From: Gordius sp. MW1 | Lineage: Eukaryota; Nematomorpha; Gordioida; Gordea; Gordiidae | Assembly: GCA_964036665.1 (NCBI GenBank) | Contig: OZ038530.1 | Coordinates: 2,232,001 to 2,296,000 of the forward strand | Length of the DNA: 64,000 nucleotides | Reading direction: 5' to 3' | Shown here: piece by piece, positions 11,001-24,774 of the stretch | Layout of the letters: every line of letters starts with the position of its first letter | Position numbering within the stretch: position 1 is the stretch's first letter | Made by a program: the position numbers and the translations under genes | Notes under the pieces: generated by a model | The model's input: the letters and a program-made list of their open reading frames with translations, nothing else | Told to the model about the DNA's origin: nothing | Databases searched by the model: none

Positions 11001-11363
11001 TGAAAACGACAACTTTCATCGGATGAATACGGTTCAAAGAAAAACATGTGAAAAATTTTGAGGTAAAAATATTTATTTTTTTCGATTCTATGTGAAAGAG
11101 CATAAAAAAATATATAAAAGTAAGCCAATTTGAGAATCCTATTATCCTTGATTGACTTCCGCAAAGAGGTTTTAAAATGCGAGAACTATCATTTTGACAA
11201 AAGACAACGTTTTATTGTTGCGATTAGTTTGTTGTATCGCAACGTGAGTGCTTAATTTTTGAAAACTGCTCTATGCGATCATGATTTCAAAGTAATAGTT
11301 TTTAGATTCTGATAAATTTTTACTTGGGATCATAGAAACCACGTCTGAAAACGACAACTTTCA
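6995..11363 (+). repeat. HOR block B-I (~4.4 kb, 17-monomer period)
   Basis: This stretch is repeated at 12,850-17,220 at an offset of about 5,855 bp (17 monomers). Shared markers are GTCTTGAAAC (8585 and 14440), TATCAGTTTCAC (9466 and 15321), TTAAAAGAAAAATATG (about 10002 and 15857) and GAATAATTTTGAGG (10364 and 16218). The two copies differ over about 10,430-10,620, where B-I has AGTAAACC, CTGACAAAAGACAGCG and the CAAAAATGCAC form while B-II has AGTAAGCC and the AAAATGGCTC form. That looks like a conversion patch. Confidence 0.8.
8585..8927 (+). repeat. Marker monomer class (GTCTTGAAAC), first of 16
   Basis: This class combines AGATTGATAAA (3 bases shorter than AGATTCTGATAAA), GTCTTGAAACG, CGCCTCTATG and GTGTAATAGC. 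Full copies start at 8585, 14440, 18231, 21332, 24775, 28219, 32700, 41654, 45101, 46129, 47162, 48884, 52331, 54395, 56463 and 59558. Their spacing in monomers is 17, 11, 9, 10, 10, 13, 26, 10, 3, 3, 5, 10, 6, 6 and 9, which reads out HOR length along the array. None occurs before 8.5 kb. Confidence 0.85.
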
Positions 11364-12471
11364 TCTGATGAATACGGTTCAAAGAAAAATATGTGAAAAA
11401 TTTTGAGGTAAAAATATTTATTTTTTCGATTCTATGTGAAAGAGCGTAAAAAAATATATAAAAGTAAGCCAATTTGAGAATCCTATTATCCTCGATTGAC
11501 TTCCGCAAAGAGGTTTTAAGCAGCGAGAACTATCATTTTGACAAAAGACAACGTTTTATTGTTGCGATTAGTTTGTTGTATCACAACGTGAGTGCTTAAT
11601 TTTTCAAAAATGCACTATGCGATCATGATTTCAAAGTAATAGTTTTCTAATTCTGAGAAATTTTTACTTTTTATCATCGAAACCACGTCTGAAAACGACA
11701 ACTTTCATCGGATGAATACGGTTCAAAGAAAAATATGTGAAAAATTTTGAGGTAAAAATATTTATTTTTTTCGATTCTATGTGAAAGAGCGTAAAAAATA
11801 TATAAAAGTAAGCCAATTTGAGAATCCTATTATCCTTGATTGACTTCCGCAAAGAGGTTTTAAGCTGCGAGAACTATCATTTTGACAAAAGACAACGTTT
11901 TATTGTTGCGATTAGTTTGTTGTATCGCAACGTGAGTGCTTAATTTTTCAAAAATGCACTATGCGATCATGATTTCAAAGTAATAGTTTTCTAATTCTGA
12001 GAAATTTTTACTTTTTATCATCGAAACCACGTCTGAAAACGATAACTTTCATCGGATGCATACGGTTGAAAGAAAAATATGTGAAAAATTTTGAGGTAAA
12101 AATATTTATTTTTTTCGATTCTATGTGAAAGAGCGTAAAAAATATATAAAAGTAAGCCAATTTGAGAATCCTATTATCCTTGATTGACTTCCGCAAAGAG
12201 GTTTTAAAATGCGAGAACTATCATTTTGACAAAAGACAACGTTTTATTGTTGCGATTAGTTTGTTGTATCGCAACGTGAGTGCTTAATTTTTGAAAACTG
12301 CTCTATGCGATCATGATTTCAAAGTAATAGTTTTTAGATTCTGATAAATTTTTACTTGGGATCATAGAAACCACGTCTGAAAACGACAACTTTCATCGGA
12401 TGAATACGGTTCAAAGAAAAACATGTGAAAAATTTTGAGGTAAAAATATTTATTTTTTTCGATTCTATGTG
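11320..12471 (+). repeat. Re-used A-type trimer block
   Basis: The three-monomer A-type segment at 5809-6960 recurs here at an offset of 5,511 (16 monomers), including ATCACAAC near 11580 and CTAATTCTGAGAAAT near 11648 and 11992. It forms the tail of block B-I and links the A and B orders. Confidence 0.75.
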
Positions 12472-12850
12472 AAAGAGCATGAAAAAATATATAAAAGTAA
12501 GCCAATTTGAGAATCCTATTATCCTTGATTGACTTCCGAATAGAGGTTTTAAGATGCGAGAACTATCATTTTGACAAAAGACAACGTTTTATTGTTGCGA
12601 TTAGTTTGTTGTATCACAACGTGAGTGCTTAATTTTTCAAAAATGCACTATGCGATCATGATTTCAAAGTAATAGTTTTCTAATTCTGAGAAATTTTTAC
12701 TTTTTATCATCGAAACCACGTCTGAAAACGACAACTTTCATCGGATGAATACGGTTCAAAGAAAAATATGTGAAAAATTTTGAGGTAAAAATATTTATTT
12801 TTTTCGATTCTATGTGAAAGAGCGTAAAAAATATATAAAAGTAAGCCAAT
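12472..12850 (+). repeat. Mosaic junction between B blocks
   Basis: Within about 380 bases the sequence passes from a GCATGAA...CCGAATAGAGG monomer to one with ATCACAAC (12613) and CTGAGAAAT (12685), and then to CTCCGCAAAGAGG (12867). No other copy in the window has this exact order. It looks like a recombination join between the A-type trimer and the start of block B-II. Confidence 0.6.
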
Positions 12851-15800
12851 TTGAGAATCCTATTATCCTCGATTGACCTCCGCAAAGAGGTTTTAAGCTG
12901 CGAGAACTATCATTTTGACAAAAGACAACGTTTTATTGTTGCGATTAGTTTGTTGTATCGCAACGTGAGTGCTTAATTTTTGAAAATGGCTCTATGCAAT
13001 CATGATTTCAAAGTTATAGTTTTCTGATTCTGATAAATTTTTACTTTTTATCATCGAAACCACGTCTGAAAACGACAACTTTCATCGGATGCATACGGTT
13101 GAAAGGAAAATATGTGAAAAATTTTGAGGTAAAAATATTTATTTTTTTCGATTCTATGTGAAAGAGCATGAAAAAATATATAAAAGTAAGCCAATTTGAG
13201 AATCCTATTATCCTCGATTGACTTCCGCAAAGAGGTTTTAAGCTGCGAGAACTATCATTTTGACAAAAGACAACGTTTTATTGTTGCGATTAGTTTGTTG
13301 TATCGCAACGTGAGTGCTTAATTTTTGAAAACTGCTCTATGCGATCATGATTTCAAAGTAATAGTTTTTAGATTTTGATAAATTTTTACTTGGGATCATA
13401 GAAACCACGTCTGAAAACGACAACTTTCATCGGATGAATACGGTTGAAAGGAAAATATGTGAAAAATTTTGAGGTAAAAATATTTATTTTTTTCGCCTCT
13501 ATGTGAAAGAGCATGAAAAAATATATAAGAGTAAGCCAATTTGAGAATCCTATTATCCTCGATTGACTTCCGAAAAGAGGTTTTAAGATGCGAGAACTAT
13601 CATTTTGACAAAAGACAACGTTTTATTGTTGCGATTAGTTTGTTGTATCGCAACGTGAGTGCTTAATTTTTCAAAAATGCACTATGCGATCATGATTTCA
13701 AAGTAATAGTTTTCTGATTCTGATAAATTTTTACTTTTTATCATCGAAACCACGTCTGAAAACGACAACTTTCATCGGATGCATACGGTTGAAAGGAAAA
13801 TATGTGAAAAATTTTGAGGTAAAAATATTTATTTTTTTCGATTCTATGTGAAAGAGCATGAAAAAATATATAAGAGTAAGCGAATTTGAGAATCCTATTA
13901 TCCTCGATTGACTTCCGAATAGAGGTTTTAAGATGCGAGAACTATCATTTTGACAAAAGACAACGTTTTATTGTTGCGATTAGTTTGTTGTATCGCAACG
14001 TGAGTGCTTAATTTTTGAAAACTGCTCTATGCGATCATGATTTCAAAGTAATAGTTTTTAGATTCTGATAAATTTTTACTTGGGATCATAGAAACCACGT
14101 CTGAAAACGACAACTTTCATCGGATGAATACGGTTCAAAGGAAAATATGTGAAAAATTTTGAGGTAAAAATATTTATTTTTTTCGATTCTATGTGAAAGA
14201 GCATGAAAAAATATATAAAAGTAAGCCAATTTGAGAATCCTATTATCCTTGATTGACTTCCGAATAGAGGTTTTAAGATGCGAGAACTATCATTTTGACA
14301 AAAGACAACGTTTTATTGTTGCGATTAGTTTGTTGTATCGCAACGTGAGTGCTTAATTTTTGAAAACTGCTCTATGCGATCATGATTTCAAAGTAATAGT
14401 TTTTAGATTGATAAATTTTTACTTGGGATCATAGAAACCACGTCTTGAAACGACAACTTTCATCGGATGAATACGGTTGAAAGGAAAATATGTGAAAAAT
14501 TTTGAGGTAAAAATATTTATTTTTTTCGCCTCTATGTGTAATAGCATGAAAAAATATATAAGAGTAAGCCAATTTGAGAATCCTATTATCCTCGATTGAC
14601 TTCCGAAAAGAGGTTTTAAGATGCGAGAACTATCATTTTGACAAAAGACAACGTTTTATTGTTGCGATTAGTTTGTTGTATCGCAACGTGAGTGCTTAAT
14701 TTTTGAAAACTGCTCTATGCGATCATGATTCCAAAGTAATAGTTTTTAGATTCTGATAAATTTTACTTGGGATCATAGAAACCACGTCTGAAAACGACAA
14801 CTTTCATCAGATGAATACGGTTCAAAGAAAAATATGTGAAAAATTTTGAGGTAAAAATATTTATTTTTTTCGATTCTATGTGAAAGAGCATAAAAAAATA
14901 TATAAAAGTAAGCCAATTTGAGAATCCTATTATCCTCGACTGACTTCCGCAAAGAGGTTTTAAGCTGCGAGAACTATCATTTTGACAAAAGACAACGTTT
15001 TATTGTTGCGATTAGTTTGTTGTATCGCAACGTGAGTGCTTAATTTTTGAAAATGGCTCTATGCAATCATGATTTAAAAGTAATAGTTTTCTAATTCTGA
15101 TAAATTTTTACTTTTTATCATCGAAACCACGTCTGAAAACGACAACTTTCATCGGATGAATACGGTTCAAAGAAAAATATGTGAAAAATTTTGAGGTAAA
15201 AATATTTATTTTTTTCGATTTTATGTGAAAGAGCATAAAAAAATATATAAAAGTAAGCCAATTTGAGAATCCTATTATCCTCGATTGACTTCCGCAAAGA
15301 GGTTTTAAGCTGCGAGAACTATCAGTTTCACAAAAGACAACGTTTTATTGTTGCGATTAGTTTGTTGTATCGCAACGTGAGTGCTTAATTTTTCAAAAAT
15401 GCACTATGCGATCATGATTTCAAAGTAATAGTTTTCTGATTCTGATAAATTTTTACTTTTTATCATCGAAACCACGTCTGAAAACGACAACTTTCATCGG
15501 ATGCATACGGTTGAAAGGAAAATATGTGAAAAATTTTGAGGTAAAAATATTTATTTTTTTCGATTCTATGTGAAAGAGCATAAAAAAATATATAAAAGTA
15601 AGCCAATTTGAGAATCCTATTATCCTTGATTGACTTCCGAATAGAGGTTTTAAGATGCGAGAACTATCATTTTGACAAAAGACAACGTTTTATTGTTGCG
15701 ATTAGTTTGTTGTATCGCAACGTGAGTGCTTAATTTTTGAAAACTGCTCTATGCGATCATGATTTCAAAGTAATAGTTTTTAGATTCTGATAAATTTTTA

Positions 15801-17220
15801 CTTGGGATCATAGAAACCACGTCTGAAAACGACAACTTTCATCGGATGAATACGGTTAAAAGAAAAATATGTGAAAAATTTTGAGGTAAAAATATTTATT
15901 TTTTTCGATTTTATGTGAAAGAGCATAAAAAAATATATAAAAGTAAGCCAATTTGAGAATCCTATTATCCTCGATTGACTTCCGCAAAGAGGTTTTAAGC
16001 TGCGAGAACTATCATTTTGACAAAAGACAACGTTTTATTGTTGCGATTAGTTTGTTGTATCGCAACGTGAGTGCTTAATTTTTGAAAATGGCTCTATGCA
16101 ATCATGATTTCAAAGTAATAGTTTTCAGATTCTGATAAAATTTTACTTTTTATCATCGAAACCACGTCTGAAAACGACAACTTTCATCGGATGAATACGG
16201 TTCAAAGAAAATTATGTGAATAATTTTGAGGTAAAAATATTTATTTTTTTCGATTTTATGTGAAAGAGCATAAAAAAATATATAAAAGTAAGCCAATTTG
16301 AGAATCCTATTATCCTCGATTGACTTCCGCAAAGAGGTTTTAAGCTGCGAGAACTATCATTTTGACAAAAGACAACGTTTTATTGTTGCGATTAGTTTGT
16401 TGTATCGCAACGTGAGTGCTTAATTTTTGAAAATGGCTCTATGCAATCATGATTTCAAAGTAATAGTTTTCAGATTCTGATAAAATTTTACTTTTTATCA
16501 TCGAAACCACGTCTGAAAACGACAACATTCATCGGATGCATACGGTTGAAAGAAAAATATGTGAAAAATTTTGAGGTAAAAATATTTATTTTTTTCGATT
16601 CTATGTGAAAGAGCGTAAAAAATATATAAAAGTAAGCCAATTTGAGAATCCTATTATCCTTGATTGACTTCCGCAAAGAGGTTTTAAAATGCGAGAACTA
16701 TCATTTTGACAAAAGACAACGTTTTATTGTTGCGATTAGTTTGTTGTATCGCAACGTGAGTGCTTAATTTTTGAAAACTGCTCTATGCGATCATGATTTC
16801 AAAGTAATAGTTTTTAGATTCTGATAAATTTTTACTTGGGATCATAGAAACCACGTCTGAAAACGACAACTTTCATCGGATGAATACGGTTCAAAGAAAA
16901 ACATGTGAAAAATTTTGAGGTAAAAATATTTATTTTTTTCGATTCTATGTGAAAGAGCATAAAAAAATATATAAAAGTAAGCCAATTTGAGAATCCTATT
17001 ATCCTTGATTGACTTCCGCAAAGAGGTTTTAAAATGCGAGAACTATCATTTTGACAAAAGACAACGTTTTATTGTTGCGATTAGTTTGTTGTATCGCAAC
17101 GTGAGTGCTTAATTTTTGAAAACTGCTCTATGCGATCATGATTTCAAAGTAATAGTTTTTAGATTCTGATAAATTTTTACTTGGGATCATAGAAACCACG
17201 TCTGAAAACGACAACTTTCA
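12850..17220 (+). repeat. HOR block B-II (~4.4 kb)
   Basis: This is the second copy of B-I. Agreement ends near 17,220, where this copy continues CATCGGATGAATACGGTTGAAAGG with CGCCTCTATG and B-I continues CATCTGATGAATACGGTTCAAAG. Confidence 0.8.
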
Positions 17221-18900
17221 TCGGATGAATACGGTTGAAAGGAAAATATGTGAAAAATTTTGAGGTAAAAATATTTATTTTTTTCGCCTCTATGTGAAAG
17301 AGCATGAAAAAATATATAAGAGTAAGCCAATTTGAGAATCCTATTATCCTCGATTGACTTCCGAAAAGAGGTTTTAAGATGCGAGAACTATCATTTTGAC
17401 AAAAGACAACGTTTTATTGTTGCGATTAGTTTGTTGTATCGCAACGTGAGTGCTTAATTTTTCAAAAATGCACTATGCGATCATGATTTCAAAGTAATAG
17501 TTTTCTGATTCTGATAAATTTTTACTTTTTATCATCGAAACCACGTCTGAAAACGACAACTTTCATCGGATGCATACGGTTGAAAGGAAAATATGTGAAA
17601 AATTTTGAGGTAAAAATATTTATTTTTTTCGATTCTATGTGAAAGAGCATGAAAAAATATATAAGAGTAAGCGAATTTGAGAATCCTATTATCCTCGATT
17701 GACTTCCGAATAGAGGTTTTAAGATGCGAGAACTATCATTTTGACAAAAGACAACGTTTTATTGTTGCGATTAGTTTGTTGTATCGCAACGTGAGTGCTT
17801 AATTTTTGAAAACTGCTCTATGCGATCATGATTTCAAAGTAATAGTTTTTAGATTCTGATAAATTTTTACTTGGGATCATAGAAACCACGTCTGAAAACG
17901 ACAACTTTCATCGGATGAATACGGTTCAAAGGAAAATATGTGAAAAATTTTGAGGTAAAAATATTTATTTTTTTCGATTCTATGTGAAAGAGCATGAAAA
18001 AATATATAAAAGTAAGCCAATTTGAGAATCCTATTATCCTTGATTGACTTCCGAATAGAGGTTTTAAGATGCGAGAACTATCATTTTGACAAAAGACAAC
18101 GTTTTATTGTTGCGATTAGTTTGTTCTATCGCAACGTGAGTGCTTAATTTTTGAAAACTACTCTATGCGATCATGATTTCAAAGTAATAGTTTTTAGATT
18201 GATAAATTTTTACTTGGGATCATAGAAACCACGTCTTGAAACGACAACTTTCATCGGATGAATACGGTTGAAAGGAAAATATGTGAAAAATTTTGAGGTA
18301 AAAATATTTATTTTTTTCGCCTCTATGTGTAATAGCATGAAAAAATATATAAGAGTAAGCCAATTTGAGAATCCTATTATCCTCGATTGACTTCCGAAAA
18401 GAGGTTTTAAGATGCGAGAACTATCATTTTGACAAAAGACAACGTTTTATTGTTGCGATTAGTTTGTTGTATCGCAACGTGAGTGCTTAATTTTTGAAAA
18501 CTGCTCTATGCGATCATGATTCCAAAGTAATAGTTTTTAGATTCTGATAAATTTTACTTGGGATCATAGAAACCACGTCTGAAAACGACAACTTTCATCA
18601 GATGAATACGGTTCAAAGAAAAATATGTGAAAAATTTTGAGGTAAAAATATTTATTTTTTTCGATTCTATGTGAAAGAGCATAAAAAAATATATAAAAGT
18701 AAGCCAATTTGAGAATCCTATTATCCTCGACTGACTTCCGCAAAGAGGTTTTAAGCTGCGAGAACTATCATTTTGACAAAAGACAACGTTTTATTGTTGC
18801 GATTAGTTTGTTGTATCGCAACGTGAGTGCTTAATTTTTGAAAATGGCTCTATGCAATCATGATTTAAAAGTAATAGTTTTCAAATTCTGATAAATTTTT
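16910..18900 (+). repeat. HOR block C-I (9-monomer period)
   Basis: This recurs at 20,011-22,001 at an offset of 3,101 bp. The rare loop variant TTGTTCTATCGC (18121 and 21222) and AAAACTACTC (about 18164 and 21265) are found only in these two copies. The match ends at 18,903, where CTTGGGATC replaces CTTTTTATC. Confidence 0.8.
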
Positions 18901-20010
18901 ACTTGGGATCATAGAAACCACGTCTGAAAACGACAACTTTCATCAGATGAATACGGTTCAAAGAAAAATATGTGAAAAATTTTGAGGTAAAAATATTTAT
19001 TTTTTTCGATTCTATGTGAAAGAGCATAAAAAAATATATAAAAGTAAGCCAATTTGAGAATCCTATTATCCTTGATTGACTTCCGCAAAGAGGTTTTAAA
19101 ATGCGAGAACTATCATTTTGACAAAAGACAACGTTTTATTGTTGCGATTAGTTTGTTGTATCGCAACGTGAGTGCTTAATTTTTGAAAACTGCTCTATGC
19201 GATCATGATTTCAAAGTAATAGTTTTTAGATTCTGATAAATTTTTACTTGGGATCATAGAAACCACGTCTGAAAACGACAACTTTCATCGGATGAATACG
19301 GTTGAAAGGAAAATATGTGAAAAATTTTGAGGTAAAAATATTTATTTTTTTCGCCTCTATGTGTAATAGCATGAAAAAATATATAAGAGTAAGCCAATTT
19401 GAGAATCCTATTATCCTCGATTGACTTCCGAAAAGAGGTTTTAAGATGCGAGAACTATCATTTTGACAAAAGACAACGTTTTATTGTTGCGATTAGTTTG
19501 TTGTATTTCAACGTGAGTGCTTAATTTTTGAAAACTGCTCTATGCGATCATGATTCCAAAGTAATAGTTTTTAGATTCTGATAAATTTTACTTGGGATCA
19601 TAGAAACCACGTCTGAAAACGACAACTTTCATCAGATGAATACGGTTCAAAGAAAAATATGTGAAAAATTTTGAGGTAAAAATATTTATTTTTTTCGATT
19701 CTATGTGAAAGAGCATAAAAAAATATATAAAAGTAAGCCAATTTGAGAATCCTATTATCCTTGATTGACTTCCGAATAGAGGTTTTAAGATGCGAGAACT
19801 ATCATTTTGACAAAAGACAACGTTTTATTGTTGCGATTAGTTTGTTGTATCGCAACGTGAGTGCTTAATTTTTGAAAACTGCTCTATGCGATCATGATTT
19901 CAAAGTAATAGTTTTTAGATTCTGATAAATTTTTACTTGGGATCATAGAAACCACGTCTGAAAACGACAACTTTCATCAGATGAATACGGTTCAAAGAAA
20001 AATATGTGAA
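18901..20010 (+). repeat. Mosaic spacer monomers between C blocks
   Basis: About three monomers lie between the two C blocks. They include a chimera (19,265-19,608) and one stem variant ATTTCAAC near 19,505. The markers CATCAGATG and GATTCCAAAG recur here out of their usual order. Confidence 0.6.
19265..19608 (+). repeat. Chimeric monomer: ordinary start, marker-class middle
   Basis: It carries GTCTGAAAACG, as ordinary monomers do, but then CGCCTCTATGTGTAATAGC, which elsewhere goes with GTCTTGAAACG. The crossover lies between about 19,275 and 19,355. Confidence 0.7.
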
Positions 20011-22001
20011 AAATTTTGAGGTAAAAATATTTATTTTTTTCGATTCTATGTGAAAGAGCATAAAAAAATATATAAAAGTAAGCCAATTTGAGAATCCTAT
20101 TATCCTTGATTGACTTCCGCAAAGAGGTTTTAAAATGCGAGAACTATCATTTTGACAAAAGACAACGTTTTATTGTTGCGATTAGTTTGTTGTATCGCAA
20201 CGTGAGTGCTTAATTTTTGAAAACTGCTCTATGCGATCATGATTTCAAAGTAATAGTTTTTAGATTCTGATAAATTTTTACTTGGGATCATAGAAACCAC
20301 GTCTGAAAACGACAACTTTCATCGGATGAATACGGTTGAAAGGAAAATATGTGAAAAATTTTGAGGTAAAAATATTTATTTTTTTCGCCTCTATGTGAAA
20401 GAGCATGAAAAAATATATAAGAGTAAGCCAATTTGAGAATCCTATTATCCTCGATTGACTTCCGAAAAGAGGTTTTAAGATGCGAGAACTATCATTTTGA
20501 CAAAAGACAACGTTTTATTGTTGCGATTAGTTTGTTGTATCGCAACGTGAGTGCTTAATTTTTCAAAAATGCACTATGCGATCATGATTTCAAAGTAATA
20601 GTTTTCTGATTCTGATAAATTTTTACTTTTTATCATCGAAACCACGTCTGAAAACGACAACTTTCATCGGATGCATACGGTTGAAAGGAAAATATGTGAA
20701 AAATTTTGAGGTAAAAATATTTATTTTTTTCGATTCTATGTGAAAGAGCATGAAAAAATATATAAGAGTAAGCGAATTTGAGAATCCTATTATCCTCGAT
20801 TGACTTCCGAATAGAGGTTTTAAGATGCGAGAACTATCATTTTGACAAAAGACAACGTTTTATTGTTGCGATTAGTTTGTTGTATCGCAACGTGAGTGCT
20901 TAATTTTTGAAAACTGCTCTATGCGATCATGATTTCAAAGTAATAGTTTTTAGATTCTGATAAATTTTTACTTGGGATCATAGAAACCACGTCTGAAAAC
21001 GACAACTTTCATCGGATGAATACGGTTCAAAGGAAAATATGTGAAAAATTTTGAGGTAAAAATATTTATTTTTTTCGATTCTATGTGAAAGAGCATGAAA
21101 AAATATATAAAAGTAAGCCAATTTGAGAATCCTATTATCCTTGATTGACTTCCGAATAGAGGTTTTAAGATGCGAGAACTATCATTTTGACAAAAGACAA
21201 CGTTTTATTGTTGCGATTAGTTTGTTCTATCGCAACGTGAGTGCTTAATTTTTGAAAACTACTCTATGCGATCATGATTTCAAAGTAATAGTTTTTAGAT
21301 TGATAAATTTTTACTTGGGATCATAGAAACCACGTCTTGAAACGACAACTTTCATCGGATGAATACGGTTGAAAGGAAAATATGTGAAAAATTTTGAGGT
21401 AAAAATATTTATTTTTTTCGCCTCTATGTGTAATAGCATGAAAAAATATATAAGAGTAAGCCAATTTGAGAATCCTATTATCCTCGATTGACTTCCGAAA
21501 AGAGGTTTTAAGATGCGAGAACTATCATTTTGACAAAAGACAACGTTTTATTGTTGCGATTAGTTTGTTGTATCGCAACGTGAGTGCTTAATTTTTGAAA
21601 ACTGCTCTATGCGATCATGATTCCAAAGTAATAGTTTTTAGATTCTGATAAATTTTACTTGGGATCATAGAAACCACGTCTGAAAACGACAACTTTCATC
21701 AGATGAATACGGTTCAAAGAAAAATATGTGAAAAATTTTGAGGTAAAAATATTTATTTTTTTCGATTCTATGTGAAAGAGCATAAAAAAATATATAAAAG
21801 TAAGCCAATTTGAGAATCCTATTATCCTCGACTGACTTCCGCAAAGAGGTTTTAAGCTGCGAGAACTATCATTTTGACAAAAGACAACGTTTTATTGTTG
21901 CGATTAGTTTGTTGTATCGCAACGTGAGTGCTTAATTTTTGAAAATGGCTCTATGCAATCATGATTTAAAAGTAATAGTTTTCAAATTCTGATAAATTTT
22001 T
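20011..22001 (+). repeat. HOR block C-II
   Basis: This is the second copy of C-I, 3,101 bp downstream. It contains the marker monomer at 21,332 and runs into the 10-monomer D order. Confidence 0.8.
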
Positions 22002-24774
22002 ACTTTTTATCATCGAAACCACGTCTGAAAACGACAACTTTCATCGGATGAATACGGTTCAAAGAAAAATATGTGAAAAATTTTGAGGTAAAAATATTTA
22101 TTTTTTTCGATTTTATGTGAAAGAGCATAAAAAAATATATAAAAGTAAGCCAATTTGAGAATCCTATTATCCTCGATTGACTTCCGCAAAGAGGTTTTAA
22201 GCTGCGAGAACTATCAGTTCACAAAAGACAACGTTTTATTGTTGCGATTAGTTTGTTGTATCGCAACGTGAGTGCTTAATTTTTCAAAAATGCACTATGC
22301 GATCATGATTTCAAAGTAATAGTTTTCTGATTCTGATAAATTTTTACTTTTTATCATCGAAACCACGTCTGAAAACGACAACTTTCATCGGATGCATACG
22401 GTTGAAAGGAAAATATGTGAAAAATTTTGAGGTAAAAATATTTATTTTTTTCGATTCTATGTGAAAGAGCATGAAAAAATATATAAAAGTAAGCCAATTT
22501 GAGAATCCTATTATCCTTGATTGACTTCCGAATAGAGGTTTTAAGATGCGAGAACTATCATTTTGACAAAAGACAACGTTTTATTGTTGCGATTAGTTTG
22601 TTGTATCGCAACGTGAGTGCTTAATTTTTGAAAACTGCTCTATGCGATCATGATTTCAAAGTAATAGTTTTTAGATTCTGATAAATTTTTACTTGGGATC
22701 ATAGAAACCACGTCTGAAAACGACAACTTTCATCGGATGAATACGGTTAAAAGAAAAATATGTGAAAAATTTTGAGGTAAAAATATTTATTTTTTTCGAT
22801 TTTATGTGAAAGAGCATAAAAAAATATATAAAAGTAAGCCAATTTGAGAATCCTATTATCCTCGATTGACTTCCGCAAAGAGGTTTTAAGCTGCGAGAAC
22901 TATCATTTTGACAAAAGACAACGTTTTATTGTTGCGATTAGTTTGTTGTATCGCAACGTGAGTGCTTAATTTTTGAAAATGGCTCTATGCAATCATGATT
23001 TCAAAGTAATAGTTTTCAGATTCTGATAAAATTTTACTTTTTATCATCGAAACCACGTCTGAAAACGACAACTTTCATCGGATGAATACGGTTCAAAGAA
23101 AATTATGTGAAAAATTTTGAGGTAAAAATATTTATTTTTTTCGATTCTATGTGAAAGAGCATAAAAAAATATATAAAAGTAAACCAATTTGAGAATCCTA
23201 TTATCCTCGATTGACTTCCGCAAAGAGGTTTTAAGCTGCGAGAACTATCATTCTGACAAAAGACAGCGTTTTATTGTTGCGATTAGTTTGTTGTATCGCA
23301 ACGTGAGTGCTTAATTTTCAAAAATGCACTATGCGATCATGATTTCAAAGTAATAGTTTTCTGATTCTGATAAATTTTTACTTTTATCATCGAAACCACG
23401 TCTGAAAACGACAACATTCATCGGATGCATACGGTTGAAAGGAAAATATGTGAAAAATTTTGAGGTAAAAATATTTATTTTTTTCGATTCTATGTGAAAG
23501 AGCATGAAAAAATATATAAGAGTAAGCCAATTTGAGAATCCTATTATCCTCGATTGACTTCCGAAAAGAGGTTTTAAGATGCGAGAACTATCATTTTAAC
23601 AAAGGACAACGTTTATTGTTGCGATTAGTTTGTTGTATCGCAACGTGAGTGCTTAATTCTTGAAAACTGCTCTATGCGATCATGATTTCAAAGTAATAGT
23701 TTTTAAATTCTGATAAATTTTTACTTGGGATCATAGAAACCACGTCTGAAAACGACAACTTTCATCGGATGAATACGGTTCAAAGAAAAATTTGTGAAAA
23801 ATTTTGAGGTAAAAATATTTATTTTTTTCGATTCTATGTGAAAGAGCATAAAAAAATATATAAGAGTAAGCCAATTTGAGAATCCTATTATCCTCGATTG
23901 ACTTCCGAAAAGAGGTTTTAAGATGCGAGAACTATCATTTTGACAAAAGACAACGTTTTATTGTTGCGATTAGTTTGTTGTATCGCAACGTGAGTGCTTA
24001 ATTTTTCAAAAATGCACTATGCGATCATGATTTCAAAGTAATAGTTTTCTGATTCTGATAAATTTTTACTTTTTATCATCGAAACCACGTCTGAAAACGA
24101 CAACTTTCATCGGATGAATACGGTTGAAAGGAAAATATGTGAAACATTTTGAGGTAAAAATATTTATTTTTTTCGCCTCTATGTGAAAGAGCATGAAAAA
24201 ATATATAAGAGTAAGCCAATTTGAGAATCCTATTATCCTCGATTGACTTCCGAAAAGAGGTTTTAAGATGCGAGAACTATCATTTTGACAAAAGACAACG
24301 TTTTATTGTTGCGATTAGTTTGTTGTATCGCAACGTGAGTGCTTAATTTTTCAAAAATGCACTATGCGATCATGATTTCAAAGTAATAGTTTTCTGATTC
24401 TGATAAATTTTTACTTTTTATCATCGAAACCACGTCTGAAAACGACAACTTTCATCGGATGCATACGGTTGAAAAGAAAAGATGTGAAAAATTTTGAGGT
24501 AAAAACATTTATTTTTTTCGATTCTATGTGAAAGAGCATAAAAAAATATATAAAAGTAAGCCAATTTGAGAATCTTATTATCCTCGATTGACTTCCGCAA
24601 AGAGGTTTTAAGCTGCGAGAACTATCATTTTGACAAAAGACAACGTTTTATTGTTGCGATTAGTTTGTTGTATCGCAACGTGAGTGCTTAATTTTTGAAA
24701 ATGGCTCTATGCGATCATGATTTCAAAGTAATAGTTTTTAGATTGATAAATTTTTACTTGGGATCATAGAAACC
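21332..24774 (+). repeat. HOR unit D-I, 10 monomers (3,443 bp)
   Basis: The unit is counted from the marker monomer (GTCTTGAAAC at 21,332) to the next at 24,775. Diagnostic changes in order are CTCGACTGAC (about 21,828), TATCAGTTCAC (22,213), CTGACAAAAGACAGCG (23,253), AACAAAGGACAACG (23,598), GAAACATTTT (24,141) and AAAACATTT (24,504). One monomer near 23,860-24,050 is of a different class from its counterpart in D-II. Confidence 0.8.
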
